Part shown: positions 52,965 through 62,506 of the stretch, in pieces
Numbering within the stretch: the stretch's first letter is position 1
How the letters are laid out: the number at the start of each line of letters is the position of its first letter
Assembly: GCA_965223355.1 (NCBI GenBank)
Contig: CBDCWE010000003.1
Span: forward strand, 4,898,001-4,962,000
Source of the DNA: Tectiglobus sp965223355
GTDB taxonomy: Bacteria; Pseudomonadota; Alphaproteobacteria; Rhizobiales; Hyphomicrobiaceae
DNA: 64,000 nt
Direction: 5' to 3'
Position numbers and translations under genes: made by a program
Notes under the pieces: model-generated
Told to the model about the DNA's origin: nothing
The model's database searches: none
The model's input: only the letters and a program-made list of their open reading frames with translations

Positions 52965-53135
52965 CAAATCACAGATTTCCAAAGGGCACTGCCCTTTGGT
53001 CGGGTTGTTAGGGGCGACGCCCCTGACAAATCGCCGTGAAACGGCGATCCATGAGGGCCGTTCCGCCCCTCAAACTCCCCGACCAGGGGATTTTCCCCTG
53101 GACCCCGGACTTGGCCAGAGGCTCCCTAAATTTGA
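52965..53135. repeat. Multi-hairpin intergenic repeat, copy R7
   Basis: Same orientation as R4, R5 and R8, with stems AAAGGGCACTGCCCTTT, TTAGGGGCGACGCCCCTGA, ATCGCCGTGAAACGGCGAT, a mismatched GAGGGCC stem and CCAGGGGATTTTCCCCTGG. It lies between convergent genes. Compensating changes keep several stems paired, for example AGGGGCG/CGCCCCT where other copies have AAGGGC/GCCCTT. Confidence 0.85.
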
Positions 53136-53161
53136 AAGGCGCTGGCTGCAACGGCGCAACG

Positions 53162-54049
53162 TCAGGTCCGGCGTTGTCCTTCCATCAGGCGCCGGTCGCC
53201 GCGCAACGCCTTGGCCAGAAAGTCGGACAGCGCCGACACCTTTGCAGCGGATTTGAGATCGCGATGGGTCAAGACCCACAGCCCGGTGTCGAGTTCATGG
53301 ATCGGATCGCCAATGCGGCACAGATCGGGACACTGATCTCCGAGGCAGCATGGCAGCACGGCGGCGCCGGCGCCGGTTCGCACCAACTCGCGAATGGCGG
53401 CAAACGAGTCCGCCCGCATCACGATCCGCTCCATCGGGATGTGATCATTGGACCAGCCGTCGACCGGCGAGTTCCGTAACTCGTTATCAATGCCAATCCA
53501 GCGCACGATATCTTTCATCGACCGTGGCCGATCGCCCGTTGCGGTGTAGACGGCAAAGGCCAATCCGCAAACGCGTCGCCCGACGAGCGCCTCGGGTGGG
53601 TTTTGTGACGGCCGGACGCTGACCTCGGCATCGAGCCGGGCGATATCCAACCGTCGGTTGGTTATTGTCAGGTGGACAATGATGTCAGGATGTTTCGCTT
53701 GGAATTTCTGCAGATGCTGGCCGAGACCTGCAGCGATGATCGTATCGGTCGTGGTCAGCCGAACGCTGCCGCTCAGCCGCTCGTCTTGGCCCAGCAACGA
53801 CCGCTGGATGTCCTCGACCGTCGCGTGCATCACTCGGGTTGCTTGCAACAGCGCACGGCCGGCCGCAGTCGCACGGTAGCCGGTCGCATGGCGTTCGAAC
53901 AGCCTGACACCCTGGGCCTTCTCGAATGCCGACACGCGCCGCAGGATGGTGGCATGATTGACGCCAAGCGCGGTCGCGGCGGCGCTGGCCGAACCGCACT
54001 CCGCCACCGCCTTTACAATCTGTAGATCATCCCATCGAATCCTGTGCAT
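53162..54049 (-). CDS. LysR-family transcriptional regulator
   Basis: A protein of about 295 residues with an N-terminal winged helix-turn-helix (WDDLQIVKAVAECGSASAAA, then VNHATILRRVSAFEKAQGVRLFER) and a periplasmic-binding-type effector domain (SVRPSQNPPEALVGRRV). The start MHRIRWDD is preferred; an ATG six codons earlier is possible. It is divergent from the cytochrome c556 gene with about 100 AT-rich bases between, so it probably controls that gene or itself. The subgroup resembles GcvA/DsdC-like regulators with an atypically short C-terminus. Confidence 0.92.
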   Translation of the reverse strand: MHRIRWDDLQIVKAVAECGSASAAATALGVNHATILRRVSAFEKAQGVRLFERHATGYRATAAGRALLQATRVMHATVEDIQRSLLGQDERLSGSVRLTTTDTIIAAGLGQHLQKFQAKHPDIIVHLTITNRRLDIARLDAEVSVRPSQNPPEALVGRRVCGLAFAVYTATGDRPRSMKDIVRWIGIDNELRNSPVDGWSNDHIPMERIVMRADSFAAIRELVRTGAGAAVLPCCLGDQCPDLCRIGDPIHELDTGLWVLTHRDLKSAAKVSALSDFLAKALRGDRRLMEGQRRT

Positions 54050-54148
54050 CACTGCAGAGTAGTACACGATTTTTATCAGTTCTGCATTCTCGCTGCACTG
54101 TGTATTTACTCATAATCTTAGTGCGTTGTTCTTCAGGGAGCCTGCTCG
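54050..54148. promoter_or_regulatory. Divergent LysR / cytochrome c556 control region
   Basis: About 100 bases, distinctly AT-rich (GATTTTTATCAG, GTATTTACTCATAATCTTAG), between a LysR regulator and its divergent neighbour, the normal location for a T-N11-A operator. I cannot assign individual boxes with confidence. Confidence 0.5.
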
Positions 54149-54613
54149 ATGAGAAAAGCTGTACTTTTATCTGTTCTGCTCGGCGCGGCGGCTGCGTACG
54201 TCCAACCCGCGTTGGCCGATCCCGAGGCTGCTATCAAGGCCCGCCGCTCCTATTTTCAGCTCGTCAAGTTCAATGCCGGCCCGCTGTTTGGCATGGCCAA
54301 GGGCAAAGTCGCCTATGACGCGACAGCGGCTGCGACATTCGCCAACAACCTGAAGGCGCTCGCATCGATGAAGAACGCTGCGATGTGGACCAAAGGCTCC
54401 GACAACCAAGCGATGGCGGGCAAGACCCGCGCGCTGCCGGCGATCTGGGCCGAAGGCTCCAAGATTGGCGAGACCTTGAAAGCCTTCAAGACGGCCGTTG
54501 CGGATCTGGCGAATGTCGCCGGCAACGGTCTCGACGGCCTGAGGCCGGCCGTCGGGGCACTGGGCGAATCGTGCGGCGGTTGCCACAAGCCGTTCCGCGC
54601 CAAAGAGTTCTAG
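54149..54613 (+). CDS. Cytochrome c556 / cytochrome c' family protein
   Basis: A 154-residue exported four-helix-bundle c-type cytochrome. It has a signal peptide (KAVLLSVLLGAAAAYVQPALA), starts its mature part DPEAAIKARRSYFQ, and carries the single haem motif CGGCH near the C-terminus as is usual for the class. GGGAG precedes the ATG. The Met ligand common to c556 may be in the FGMAKGKV segment. Haem attachment would need the Ccm system (ccmI is at 28.6 kb). Confidence 0.93.
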   Translation: MRKAVLLSVLLGAAAAYVQPALADPEAAIKARRSYFQLVKFNAGPLFGMAKGKVAYDATAAATFANNLKALASMKNAAMWTKGSDNQAMAGKTRALPAIWAEGSKIGETLKAFKTAVADLANVAGNGLDGLRPAVGALGESCGGCHKPFRAKEF

Positions 54614-54627
54614 GCATCCTCCGAACA

Positions 54628-54790
54628 AGCCATAGGTTTCCAAAGGGCAGTGCCCTTTGGCGGGATCGTTAAGGGCAGAGCCCTTAACATATCGCCGCTG
54701 TGCGGCGATTCTTGAGGGGCTTTCAGCCCCTCAAACACCCCGACCAGGGGACCCATCCCCTGGACCCCAAACATGTTTGGAGGTTCCTGC
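54628..54790. repeat. Multi-hairpin intergenic repeat, copy R8
   Basis: A complete copy with all stems (AAAGGGCAGTGCCCTTT, TTAAGGGCAGAGCCCTTAA, ATCGCCGCTGTGCGGCGAT, GAGGGGCTTTCAGCCCCTC, CCAGGGGACCCATCCCCTGG). It begins 15 bases after the cytochrome stop. Confidence 0.88.
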
Positions 54791-55112
54791 GGCCGTCGAC
54801 GCATAGGTCCGGACACATTGGCGCCGGTTTGCTGCGCTGCGCCAAGGACTTGAAAATCAACCGGTGCCTCGAAAAAGAGGCCCTCGGCTCCGCGCCAGTG
54901 CCCTTTTCCACGTTGACGATTAAGGCAAAATCAAATCTCGAGGCGCGCGGCCCGGCGCGACAGCCGGGTAGCGGGATGGTACGGTGAACCTGCCTGAGGT
55001 GGAAACCATGTCGGAACACCAGCGGGTGGTAGACAGAGTGGCGGACCGGCCGGCAATGATCACCGCCTCGATTGGTGAGGCGAGGCCGTAGGGGCAAGGG
55101 GCGAGGTGCGAG
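54791..55112. other. Intergenic region
   Basis: About 320 bases between repeat R8 and the two-helix membrane protein gene. I see no supported gene, RNA or repeat in it. Confidence 0.45.
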
Positions 55113-55634
55113 ATGCCCAATACCAAGGGACCCGATGTGGCCGAGCCCAAACGTGTCGCGTTGTCGGAGTTTCTCGACGGGCTCGACAGCGACGCAGCCG
55201 AGGCCGCACAAACAGCAGCGGATGAAATTGACGCACTCGAAAACCGAGCAAAAAAGGTCAACGGCATCGAGCGCCAGCTGGAGCCGGTGTTCTATTTGGC
55301 GGTGCTGGCGTTCATCGTCGGCGCGTGCCGGTTTGTCGGCGGTGAGGACTTCATGTTCGGGTTGCTCGGGTGGATCGACGGGCTCGGTATCTCACTGCTG
55401 CTCGGTGCGTTGCCGGCGCTCGGCTTTTACTACGCCTTCAAAGTCCGCTGGCGCACGCGTGCGGACGCCAAGTCATTCGAACTCAATCAAAGCCATTTCA
55501 TGCCCCACGGCGGCATCTATTTCCCGGCAACCGAGCCCGAGGACAACGCCAGCGTCGTGTTGATTGATCAATCGGCGGGCTACAAACCCAGACCGTCGAA
55601 ATACGACAAGGTCAAGCCCGGCTGGATGTGGTAA
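55113..55634 (+). CDS. Two-helix membrane protein of unknown function
   Basis: A 173-residue protein. Residues 1-60 are a polar, acidic, probably coiled-coil region (LDSDAAEAAQTAADEIDALENRAKKV). Two membrane segments follow (FYLAVLAFIVGACRFV and GLGISLLLGALPALGFYYAF), then a cytoplasmic tail of about 55 residues ending KPGWMW. The start follows GCGAGG. No family is recognisable. It is 50 bases upstream of the CitE-like gene and could be cotranscribed. Confidence 0.7.
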   Translation: MPNTKGPDVAEPKRVALSEFLDGLDSDAAEAAQTAADEIDALENRAKKVNGIERQLEPVFYLAVLAFIVGACRFVGGEDFMFGLLGWIDGLGISLLLGALPALGFYYAFKVRWRTRADAKSFELNQSHFMPHGGIYFPATEPEDNASVVLIDQSAGYKPRPSKYDKVKPGWMW

Positions 55635-55684
55635 TTCGGGCGCCACCTCCATCCGCCCGAAAGTGATCTGGAGCGCCGAACGAT

Positions 55685-56566
55685 ATGCAGCCGAACCGAA
55701 CCTATTTGTTCGCCCCTGGCAATCATCCGCGCAAAGTCGGCAAGGTCTTCGACGCCGGCGCCGACGCGGTGATCCTCGATCTGGAGGATGCCGTTGCGAT
55801 CTCCGAAAAGGTGGCCACCCGCGCGGTCGTGGTCGAGGCGCTGCAGGCACCGCGCAAATGCCGCGGCTACGTGCGCGTCAACGCGCTCGACACCGAGTTC
55901 ACCTTTGGCGATATCGACGCGGTCGTCGCGCCGGGCGTCGACGGCATTGTTCTGCCGAAGGTCGACCGCCCGGCCGACCTGCAAATGGTCGACTGGATGA
56001 TCACCAGCCTCGAACGCCAGCGTGGTCTGGCTGCCGGCGGCATCGATCTCATGCCAATCATTGAAACCGGCCAAGGTATCGCCAATGCACGCGACATTGG
56101 CGCCGCCGGCGGCCGTCTGAAGCGGATGTCCTTCGGCGCCGGCGACTACACCCGTGACATGGGAATGGAATGGACGATGCAGGAGGGCGAACTGGCGCAC
56201 GCGCGCGCGGAAGTGGTGCTCGCCTCGCGCATCAACGAACTGGAACCGCCAATCGATACGGTCTTCATCCATATTCGTGACAACGAGCACTTCGGGAACT
56301 CGGCGGACCTCGGGCGCCAAATGGGGTTCCAGGGCAAACTGTGCATCCACCCCGATCAGGTGCCGATTGCCAATGCCGCATTCACGCCGAGCGCGGAAGA
56401 GGTGGCCTGGTCGCGCAATGTAATCGCCGCCTTTGCAGCCGCCGAAGCCGCCGGCTCGGCCTCGATCCAGGTCGACGGCTATTTCGTCGACTATCCGATC
56501 GTGGTCAAGGCCAAGCGTGTTGTGGCACTCGCCGAAGCGGTGGCCGCGGCACCGCCCGGTTCGTGA
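55685..56566 (+). CDS. HpcH/HpaI-CitE family CoA-ester lyase
   Basis: A 293-residue TIM-barrel lyase related to citrate lyase beta subunit and malyl-/citramalyl-CoA lyases. Motifs: RTYLFAPGNHPRKVGKVFDAGADAVILDLEDAV (segment 5-38), YVRVNALDT, GIVLPKVD, LMPIIETGQGI and the final FQGKLCIHPDQV. It should cleave or condense acyl-CoA esters with Mg; the exact substrate is undetermined. Confidence 0.9.
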   Translation: MQPNRTYLFAPGNHPRKVGKVFDAGADAVILDLEDAVAISEKVATRAVVVEALQAPRKCRGYVRVNALDTEFTFGDIDAVVAPGVDGIVLPKVDRPADLQMVDWMITSLERQRGLAAGGIDLMPIIETGQGIANARDIGAAGGRLKRMSFGAGDYTRDMGMEWTMQEGELAHARAEVVLASRINELEPPIDTVFIHIRDNEHFGNSADLGRQMGFQGKLCIHPDQVPIANAAFTPSAEEVAWSRNVIAAFAAAEAAGSASIQVDGYFVDYPIVVKAKRVVALAEAVAAAPPGS

Positions 56567-56856
56567 TGCTGACTGTCGCCGACCGTGAGCGCCCAACGCG
56601 GTCTGCGACGCGACCGAAGCCCGAGCCGGCACCGGCGCCACCGGCCAGGTCGCGATCCGCGCCGCCGGGCGCACCGCACTCCTCAACCGCTCACCCCACG
56701 CCGCCGCCAACGCCGGCATCACCGGGCCGACCGCGTTCCACGCACCAACGCCGATCCGCCTGACCGCCAACGGCGGCACTCACAGGCGGCAAGGTCCGCA
56801 TCACAATCCACTACCTGCTGGGTATCGTGCCAACAACCTGAGCCGGAGGCTGCGTG

Positions 56857-57279
56857 ATGGCCGAGCCCGTCAAACTCCACCGACACGATTGAGACGCAGC
56901 GAGGCCCGAGCGATTCCTCGATGCGCGCGGTTGTCTAGCCCACCTCCTGGCCGAGCTGCGCCATCTGCCCGCCCGTCTCGACCGCGACCGCGAGAGCCAG
57001 CGCGCACCCGAGTTCCTCAACATCGACGGCAGCGCCGCCCTGCTCGGCGTTTCACGGCGCACCGCCGACCGCCTCTGGACCACAATCGAAGTCCGCCAAT
57101 GGGTCGGCCGCCAGCGGGATGGTCAGGAGGATGGTATGAATGCGGGAGCGCGGAAGGAGGGAACATTGGTGGGTTCATCACCGCGGTACGATGGTCGGCC
57201 CAATGTCGCGGTCACACTACCTCCGCTAGTGTTCTGGATCAGACGCTTGATCCCCGGGTGGAACTCGTCAAGCGTCTGA
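56857..57279 (+). pseudogene. Broken reading frame with a helix-turn-helix-like motif
   Basis: An ATG with GGAGG upstream starts MAEPVKLHRHD but an in-frame TGA stops it at 56890. The same frame then stays open to 57279 and encodes ARPERFLDARGCLAHLLAEL and an HTH-like stretch EFLNIDGSAALLGVSRRTAD followed by RLW. The stretch recalls sigma-70 region 4 or small excisionase-type HTHs. The frame ends inside the hairpin at 57229-57289, so its C-terminus may have been replaced by that repeat. Confidence 0.4.
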
Positions 57280-57289
57280 TCCAGAACAC
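57229..57289. repeat. Perfect 22-bp inverted repeat, related to the 17.0-kb hairpin
   Basis: The arms at 57229-57250 and 57268-57289 match exactly and contain TTCTGGATCAGACGCTTGA; the loop is 17 bases. It is preceded by CTAG (57226) and followed 16 bases later by CTAG (57305). The core resembles the hairpin at 17023-17064, making a second low-copy CTAG-associated family. Confidence 0.8.
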
Positions 57290-57434
57290 AAACAAAAGGT
57301 TAGCCTAGTTTTCCGGCGGAAACGGATGGGTCGCATCCGTCGCAGTCGGGACACTGGCGGACATTGGGCGTTCAACGCGAACGGCCGATTGCGGAACTGC
57401 CTAGTGTCGCACATGGAGCTGAATGGCGTTGTTT

Positions 57435-58832
57435 TCACACGTTCAGATATTGGATCAGCGGTGGCGTTTCGAGCAGCCGTGACACGGTATTCAAACCGCG
57501 CCAAACTCGCTCCGGATCTGGTTCGTGACTAAGGCAAAGCCGAATGGCTTCTTCGGGTGCTTGGCTTTGATCGACTGCGAAGGCTCGAGCCTCTGAAACA
57601 AGAACACCATTTTTTTCCGCGACGAGGCGAAAGGCCTCGGCCTGCCATCCCTTTGGCAGCGTGAGCCATAGGTGAAGCCCATGCGTGTCGGCAATCGTCT
57701 GATGGACCTTGAGAGCGGACCGCGCCAAACGCTGGCGGCTCACAGCGTTTGCCCGTTGCGCTTTGATGAGCGCCTCTGCCTCCCCATCGAGGATCAGCCG
57801 AGATGTGACTTCAGCCGTCATGGGTGGAGGCATCCATACGCTTAGGTTTACAGCTTGTCGAAGGACCGGAGCCAGTTTGGGAGAGGCGCGGAGAAACCCG
57901 ACGCGCAGGCCGGGTGCGAGGCACTTGGAGACACTGGTGACATAGATGACATGCTCCGGATCGTGCGCTGCGATCGGAGCCGGGCGGTCCGGCTTTAGGA
58001 GCCCAAAAACGTCGTCCTCAATGACAAGTACGTTGTGACGACGCGTCACCTCCAAAATCGCGGCACGCCGATCCGCCGACAGCGTTCGTGTCGTTGGCAC
58101 ATGAAGCGTCGGGATGAGATAGAGCGCCTTGGGCGCTGCCGTAGCGCATTGGCGCGCAAGGTCGTCCGGGCAAAGGCCGCCGTCATCCATCGACACCGCG
58201 GCTGTCTTAAGGCCAAGGCGTTTTGCCATGGCGACAACAGGTGTGTAGCTGAGCGTCTCCATGAGCAGCAAATCGCCTGGCTGGAAAAGGGCCATGAGCG
58301 TGCAGAACAGCCCATGTTGTGCTCCGCTCGTCATAACGATCTCGTCCGGCTCGGAAGCGAGGCCACACAACGCGAGCCAGCGGATGGCAGCCTCAACATG
58401 ACGGGAGAGATCAACGTCAACCTGATAGTCGAGCAGGGACGGCAATCTTTGACCGTGTCCGACAGCTTCAAGAACGGAGCGAATGTAGGATTCTGCAAGA
58501 CCAGGTAGCGGCAAGTTCCGAGAGAGGTCAATCGGACCGGATGAGGAGCGACGCAGATCACCGACCACACCGTCATCGAGGCCAGGTGCGGTTGCGCGCA
58601 CAAAGGTTCCGCGACCAACTTCACCACGTAGCAGCGCGCGCTTTACCCCTTCCGCATACGCCCGGCTGGTCGTGTTTGGTGACAGTTCAAGCTGGTAGGC
58701 GAGTTCGCGATGGGGCGGGAGCATTGTCCCAACCGCGAGCCGGCCGCTTGCGATGTCGTCAGCCATCGCTTCGACGATTTGCAGATATTTCGGCCCACGA
58801 CGACCGGCGAGATTGGGTACCCAAATTGCCAT
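57435..58832 (-). CDS. MocR-type GntR regulator with aminotransferase domain
   Basis: A 465-residue regulator. Residues about 1-80 form a GntR winged helix (YLQIVEAMADDIASGRLAVG, LPPHRELAYQLELSPNTTSRAYAEG). Residues about 110-460 are a fold-type I aminotransferase domain with the PLP Lys in SVSKCLAPGLRVGFL and VIEDDVFG with the conserved Asp. Such proteins sense a vitamin B6 form or an amino compound and act on an adjacent divergent gene. The divergent neighbour is a DMT permease, a common MocR partner. Confidence 0.94.
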   Translation of the reverse strand: MAIWVPNLAGRRGPKYLQIVEAMADDIASGRLAVGTMLPPHRELAYQLELSPNTTSRAYAEGVKRALLRGEVGRGTFVRATAPGLDDGVVGDLRRSSSGPIDLSRNLPLPGLAESYIRSVLEAVGHGQRLPSLLDYQVDVDLSRHVEAAIRWLALCGLASEPDEIVMTSGAQHGLFCTLMALFQPGDLLLMETLSYTPVVAMAKRLGLKTAAVSMDDGGLCPDDLARQCATAAPKALYLIPTLHVPTTRTLSADRRAAILEVTRRHNVLVIEDDVFGLLKPDRPAPIAAHDPEHVIYVTSVSKCLAPGLRVGFLRASPKLAPVLRQAVNLSVWMPPPMTAEVTSRLILDGEAEALIKAQRANAVSRQRLARSALKVHQTIADTHGLHLWLTLPKGWQAEAFRLVAEKNGVLVSEARAFAVDQSQAPEEAIRLCLSHEPDPERVWRGLNTVSRLLETPPLIQYLNV

Positions 58833-58915
58833 CAGAGCAATGTTTTCCTTGCGGGATCATTGAGTATCAATGCAATTTTCAAAGCAATAGATGCAATAGA
58901 AAAGAAAGCAATGCA
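58833..58915. promoter_or_regulatory. Divergent MocR / permease control region with TGCAAT repeats
   Basis: 83 AT-rich bases between divergent genes contain repeated CAAT words: TCAATGCAAT, AAGCAATAGATGCAATAG and AAGCAATGCAATG. Several are direct repeats spaced about one to two helical turns apart, the usual layout of MocR operators. This is the likely binding site of the adjacent regulator. Confidence 0.65.
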
Positions 58916-59851
58916 ATGTTGGGAGCGACGGCATCACGAGGCATCGCATTCGCAGTTGTGTGCCTCGTCCTACTCGGGACCATGCCCGTCATCTCCAACA
59001 GTCGGCCGGGCGGCGTGGACGCCTTAACGTTTGCGGTCGCGCTGTCAATTTGGCAGGTCATTTTCGCCGGACCGGTGTTCGCCTTGGAATTGCGCGGGAC
59101 CGAGAGGGGCATTTTTGCAGTTGACTTTCCACCCCGCGAAAAACGGCGAATGTTGACGATCGCGCTATTGACTGGCGTGATGTTCGGCCTGTCGACCTAT
59201 CTGTATGTCCTCGGTGTGAAGAGAGCCGGAGCCGCCAACGCGGCGATCGCAATCCAGGCGTATCCGCTGTTTGCCATTCTCTGGGAGAGCCTCTTTCTTG
59301 GGCGGCGGAAAACAAAGGTTGAACTGGGCCTGACGGTGGTGCTGGTGCTGGCGCTTATCTTTCTCGGGACCGGTGGCACGATGAGCATGTCCGGACTGTC
59401 GATCTGGTTTATCGCAGCACTCGGTGTGCCATTTCTGTGGAGCATCGCGCACGTCATCATCAAGGAAGAGCTCGGTCGAACGCCAGTGACACCCGCTCAG
59501 GTGACCTTTTTCCGAGTTGCAATATCTACCGTTTTTCTCCTAGCCGTCCTCGCCGCGTCCGGCCAGCAGGACACCCTGAGTGATGTCGCCGAAGTCATCC
59601 TCCAACCAACCTCAATCGTCATGGGGCTCGTGTATTTTCTGGAGCTGATCATCTGGTTCTATGCGGTCCGACACATTGATGTGTCGCTCGCGAGTTCAAT
59701 CACCACGCCGTGGCCGGCACTTACCATGATGCTTGCCGCCGTCTTTCTCGGCGACACAATCGAAGTATACCAGATTGGCGCTTTGATCGTCGTTATTCTG
59801 TGTATTTACGGGCTTACCTGGACTGGTCTTCGCAACGAAGCTCGGGCGTAG
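58916..59851 (+). CDS. EamA/DMT-family permease controlled by the divergent MocR
   Basis: A 311-residue inner-membrane protein with about ten helices in two EamA repeats (IAFAVVCLVLLGTMPVIS, then WPALTMMLAAVFLGDTI). The ATG giving MLGATASRG is chosen because a much longer open frame upstream runs through the operator and antisense to mocR. Substrate unknown; the regulator type suggests an amine, amino acid or B6-related compound. Confidence 0.9.
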   Translation: MLGATASRGIAFAVVCLVLLGTMPVISNSRPGGVDALTFAVALSIWQVIFAGPVFALELRGTERGIFAVDFPPREKRRMLTIALLTGVMFGLSTYLYVLGVKRAGAANAAIAIQAYPLFAILWESLFLGRRKTKVELGLTVVLVLALIFLGTGGTMSMSGLSIWFIAALGVPFLWSIAHVIIKEELGRTPVTPAQVTFFRVAISTVFLLAVLAASGQQDTLSDVAEVILQPTSIVMGLVYFLELIIWFYAVRHIDVSLASSITTPWPALTMMLAAVFLGDTIEVYQIGALIVVILCIYGLTWTGLRNEARA

Positions 59852-60107
59852 GGGCACTGGCCGCTGGTCCGAGTTGGATCATTTTCCGTCTTTGAAGGGG
59901 CTGTCACTTCGGCAGAAATGCTCTCAGCCGGGGCCTGAACGAACGGGCTGGTATTACGCGGTCTGCGAGCCGTGCCACCCGCAACCCGAAGTTCCGACTG
60001 CTGACATTGGTGAGACGTCCACGACGCCGATACGAAGCACAAACGGTCGCAATGGCAACCGCCCGTCTTCGATGCTTCTGGATTTCGGAGGCGAGGCAGA
60101 AACGGGC

Positions 60108-60381
60108 CTAGAGCGTGTTCAATTGAAATAGAAGCAATTCTATTTCTCAAGCGGCGCGCCGAGCCAGCAGGAGGGCGATGCAGCCCGTAGCGGCGCTACG
60201 GGCAAATCGCACGACGCACTGGGCGGCCGCCGCTTGGAAACCCGGAGGGCCGGCGGGATTTGCCCCGATCTCTGCGCGTCCCGTCTCATCCGTAGCGCCG
60301 CTATGCATTTCACCGGTCCGCTTGATCTCGGATCAAATCCCGCTCGGTAGAATGGTTCTATTTCAATTGAACACGCTCTAG
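60108..60381. mobile_element. MITE-like element 2, 274 bp
   Basis: Bounded by CTAG with perfect 26-bp terminal inverted repeats (60108-60133 and 60356-60381, beginning CTAGAGCGTGTTCAATTG). It has no coding capacity. It shares its right-hand CTAG with repeat copy D. Its ends differ from MITE-like element 1, but size and CTAG boundaries agree. Confidence 0.85.
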
Positions 60382-60516
60382 ATCATCGTGCTTTAAGTTG
60401 GAACCGCCATTGCGGTTCCAACTTAAAGCACAAAGATGATCGCCACTTTAGAGGCGAGCAACTTTCTGCCTTTATTCAGGATCGTTCCGATTCCGAATAA
60501 AGGCAGGTTGCTCTAG
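60378..60516. repeat. CTAG-bounded two-hairpin repeat, copy D
   Basis: A 139-bp full copy in the same orientation as copy A and almost identical to it. It sits at the 3' end of glpU on the minus strand and may serve as its terminator. Confidence 0.88.
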
Positions 60517-60517
60517 C

Positions 60518-60799
60518 TCAGACCCAGCGGAAAACACCGTACGCGTAGATTAAAGAAACTACCAACGCTCCCCACAGCGGTGTTCCGAGCAGGCCGAGCC
60601 AGGCAAGATGGATGAACGCGCTGCCGAGCAGCGATATGAAAAGTCGATCCCCGCGCGTCGTGTCAATCGCCAGGATACCGCGCCGCGGATTGCCGCCAGG
60701 CGCCCGCAGCTCCCAGATCGTCATGATCGCCAGAAACAGTGCGATCAAGCCGAAGAACACCGCCGTCTCCCACGTCCAAGCCATCCAGCTAAGGCCCAT
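60518..60799 (-). CDS. glpU: DUF2160 small membrane protein of the glycerol transporter
   Basis: A 93-residue protein with three hydrophobic segments (TAVFFGLIALFLAIMTIW, FISLLGSAFIHLAWLGLL, ALVVSLIYAYGVF), starting after GGGGAG. DUF2160 proteins are encoded with the glycerol ABC importer in rhizobia, where the gene is called glpU; their function is not established. It follows glpQ by 30 bases. Confidence 0.85.
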   Translation of the reverse strand: MGLSWMAWTWETAVFFGLIALFLAIMTIWELRAPGGNPRRGILAIDTTRGDRLFISLLGSAFIHLAWLGLLGTPLWGALVVSLIYAYGVFRWV

Positions 60800-60829
60800 G
60801 ATGATCTCCCCGGACTGAGCGCGCCCGAC

Positions 60830-61629
<800 letters not shown>

Positions 61630-61630
<1 letters not shown>

Positions 61631-62496
61631 CACTGCTCCTCCCCGCGTGTCATGACGGTGTAGAATATCCAACTCAAAGCCAGAATGATCAGGAAGTAGA
61701 TGATTGACATCGCTGCCGCCGGTCCGAGATCGAACTGCCCGAGCGCAACTTTGACGAGGTCGATCGACAGCAGTGTCGTCGAGTTGCCGGGCCCGCCGCC
61801 GGTGAGCACGAACGGTTCCGTGTAGATGTTGAAACTGTCCATAAAGCGCAGCAGTACGGCGATCGTCAAAACGCGCTTCATTTTCGGCAGCTGGATATAG
61901 CGGAACACCGCCCACGACGAGGCGCCGTCGATACGCGCTGCCTGATAGTAGGCGTCGGGAATGGAACTGAGACCGGCGTAGGCGAGCAGCACGACCAGCG
62001 ATGTCCAATGCCAGACGTCCATCGCAATGAGTGTCGCCCAGGCCGCAACCGGCTGGCGCGTAAAATTGTAGTCGATGCCGAGGCTATTGAGCGTCTTGCC
62101 GAGCAAACCGATGTCGGGCAGCGCGAAAATGTTCCACATCGCACCGACAACGTTCCATGGGATCAACAAGGGCAGAGCCATCAGGACCAGGCATACCGAC
62201 ACCCAAGGTCCCTTGCGTGGCATTGCCAGTGCAATTGCGACACCGAGTGGAATCTCGATGAGTAGGATCGTGAACGTGAACAAAAGCTGGCGCCCAAGCG
62301 CGGCATGGAAGCGCTCGGACTGCAGCACCTGCTCGAACCACTTCACGCCTTCGAAGAAGAAAATGTTGTCGCCAAACGTTTCCTGCACCGAATAATTGAC
62401 GACCGTCATCAGCGGAATGATCGCGTTGAATGCAACCAGCACGACAACAGGCAGAACAAAGAGCCAGCCCTTTTGATTTTCGACCTTCGTGGTCAT
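61630..62496 (-). CDS. glpP: Glycerol ABC transporter permease 1
   Basis: A 288-residue MalF-type permease starting MTTKVENQKG after GGAG. Six helices (WLFVLPVVVLVAFNAIIPL first) and an EAA loop IPDAYYQAARIDGASSWAVFRYIQLP are present. It is 10 bases downstream of glpT and overlaps glpQ, so the operon is tightly coupled. Confidence 0.93.
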
Positions 62497-62506
62497 GACC
62501 TGCTCC

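Larger units (their letters stand above)
56567..57434. other. Relic-rich region between the CitE-like and MocR genes
   Basis: About 870 bases. The stretch 56640-56838 reads in shifted frames like the end of a phage-type structural protein (PIRLTANGGTH then TGGKVRITIHYLLGIVP after a frameshift), although this is weak. It is followed by a broken HTH-like reading frame and then a long perfect hairpin at 57229-57289. Frequent stops and frame changes suggest decayed foreign DNA. Confidence 0.5.
59852..60517. other. Repeat-filled region between the permease and glpU
   Basis: The first 250 bases hold no supported gene. The rest consists of a MITE-like element (60108-60381) directly joined to a two-hairpin repeat (60378-60516), which ends one base before the glpU stop codon. 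In rhizobia this is where glpV and glpK would be found. Confidence 0.6.
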
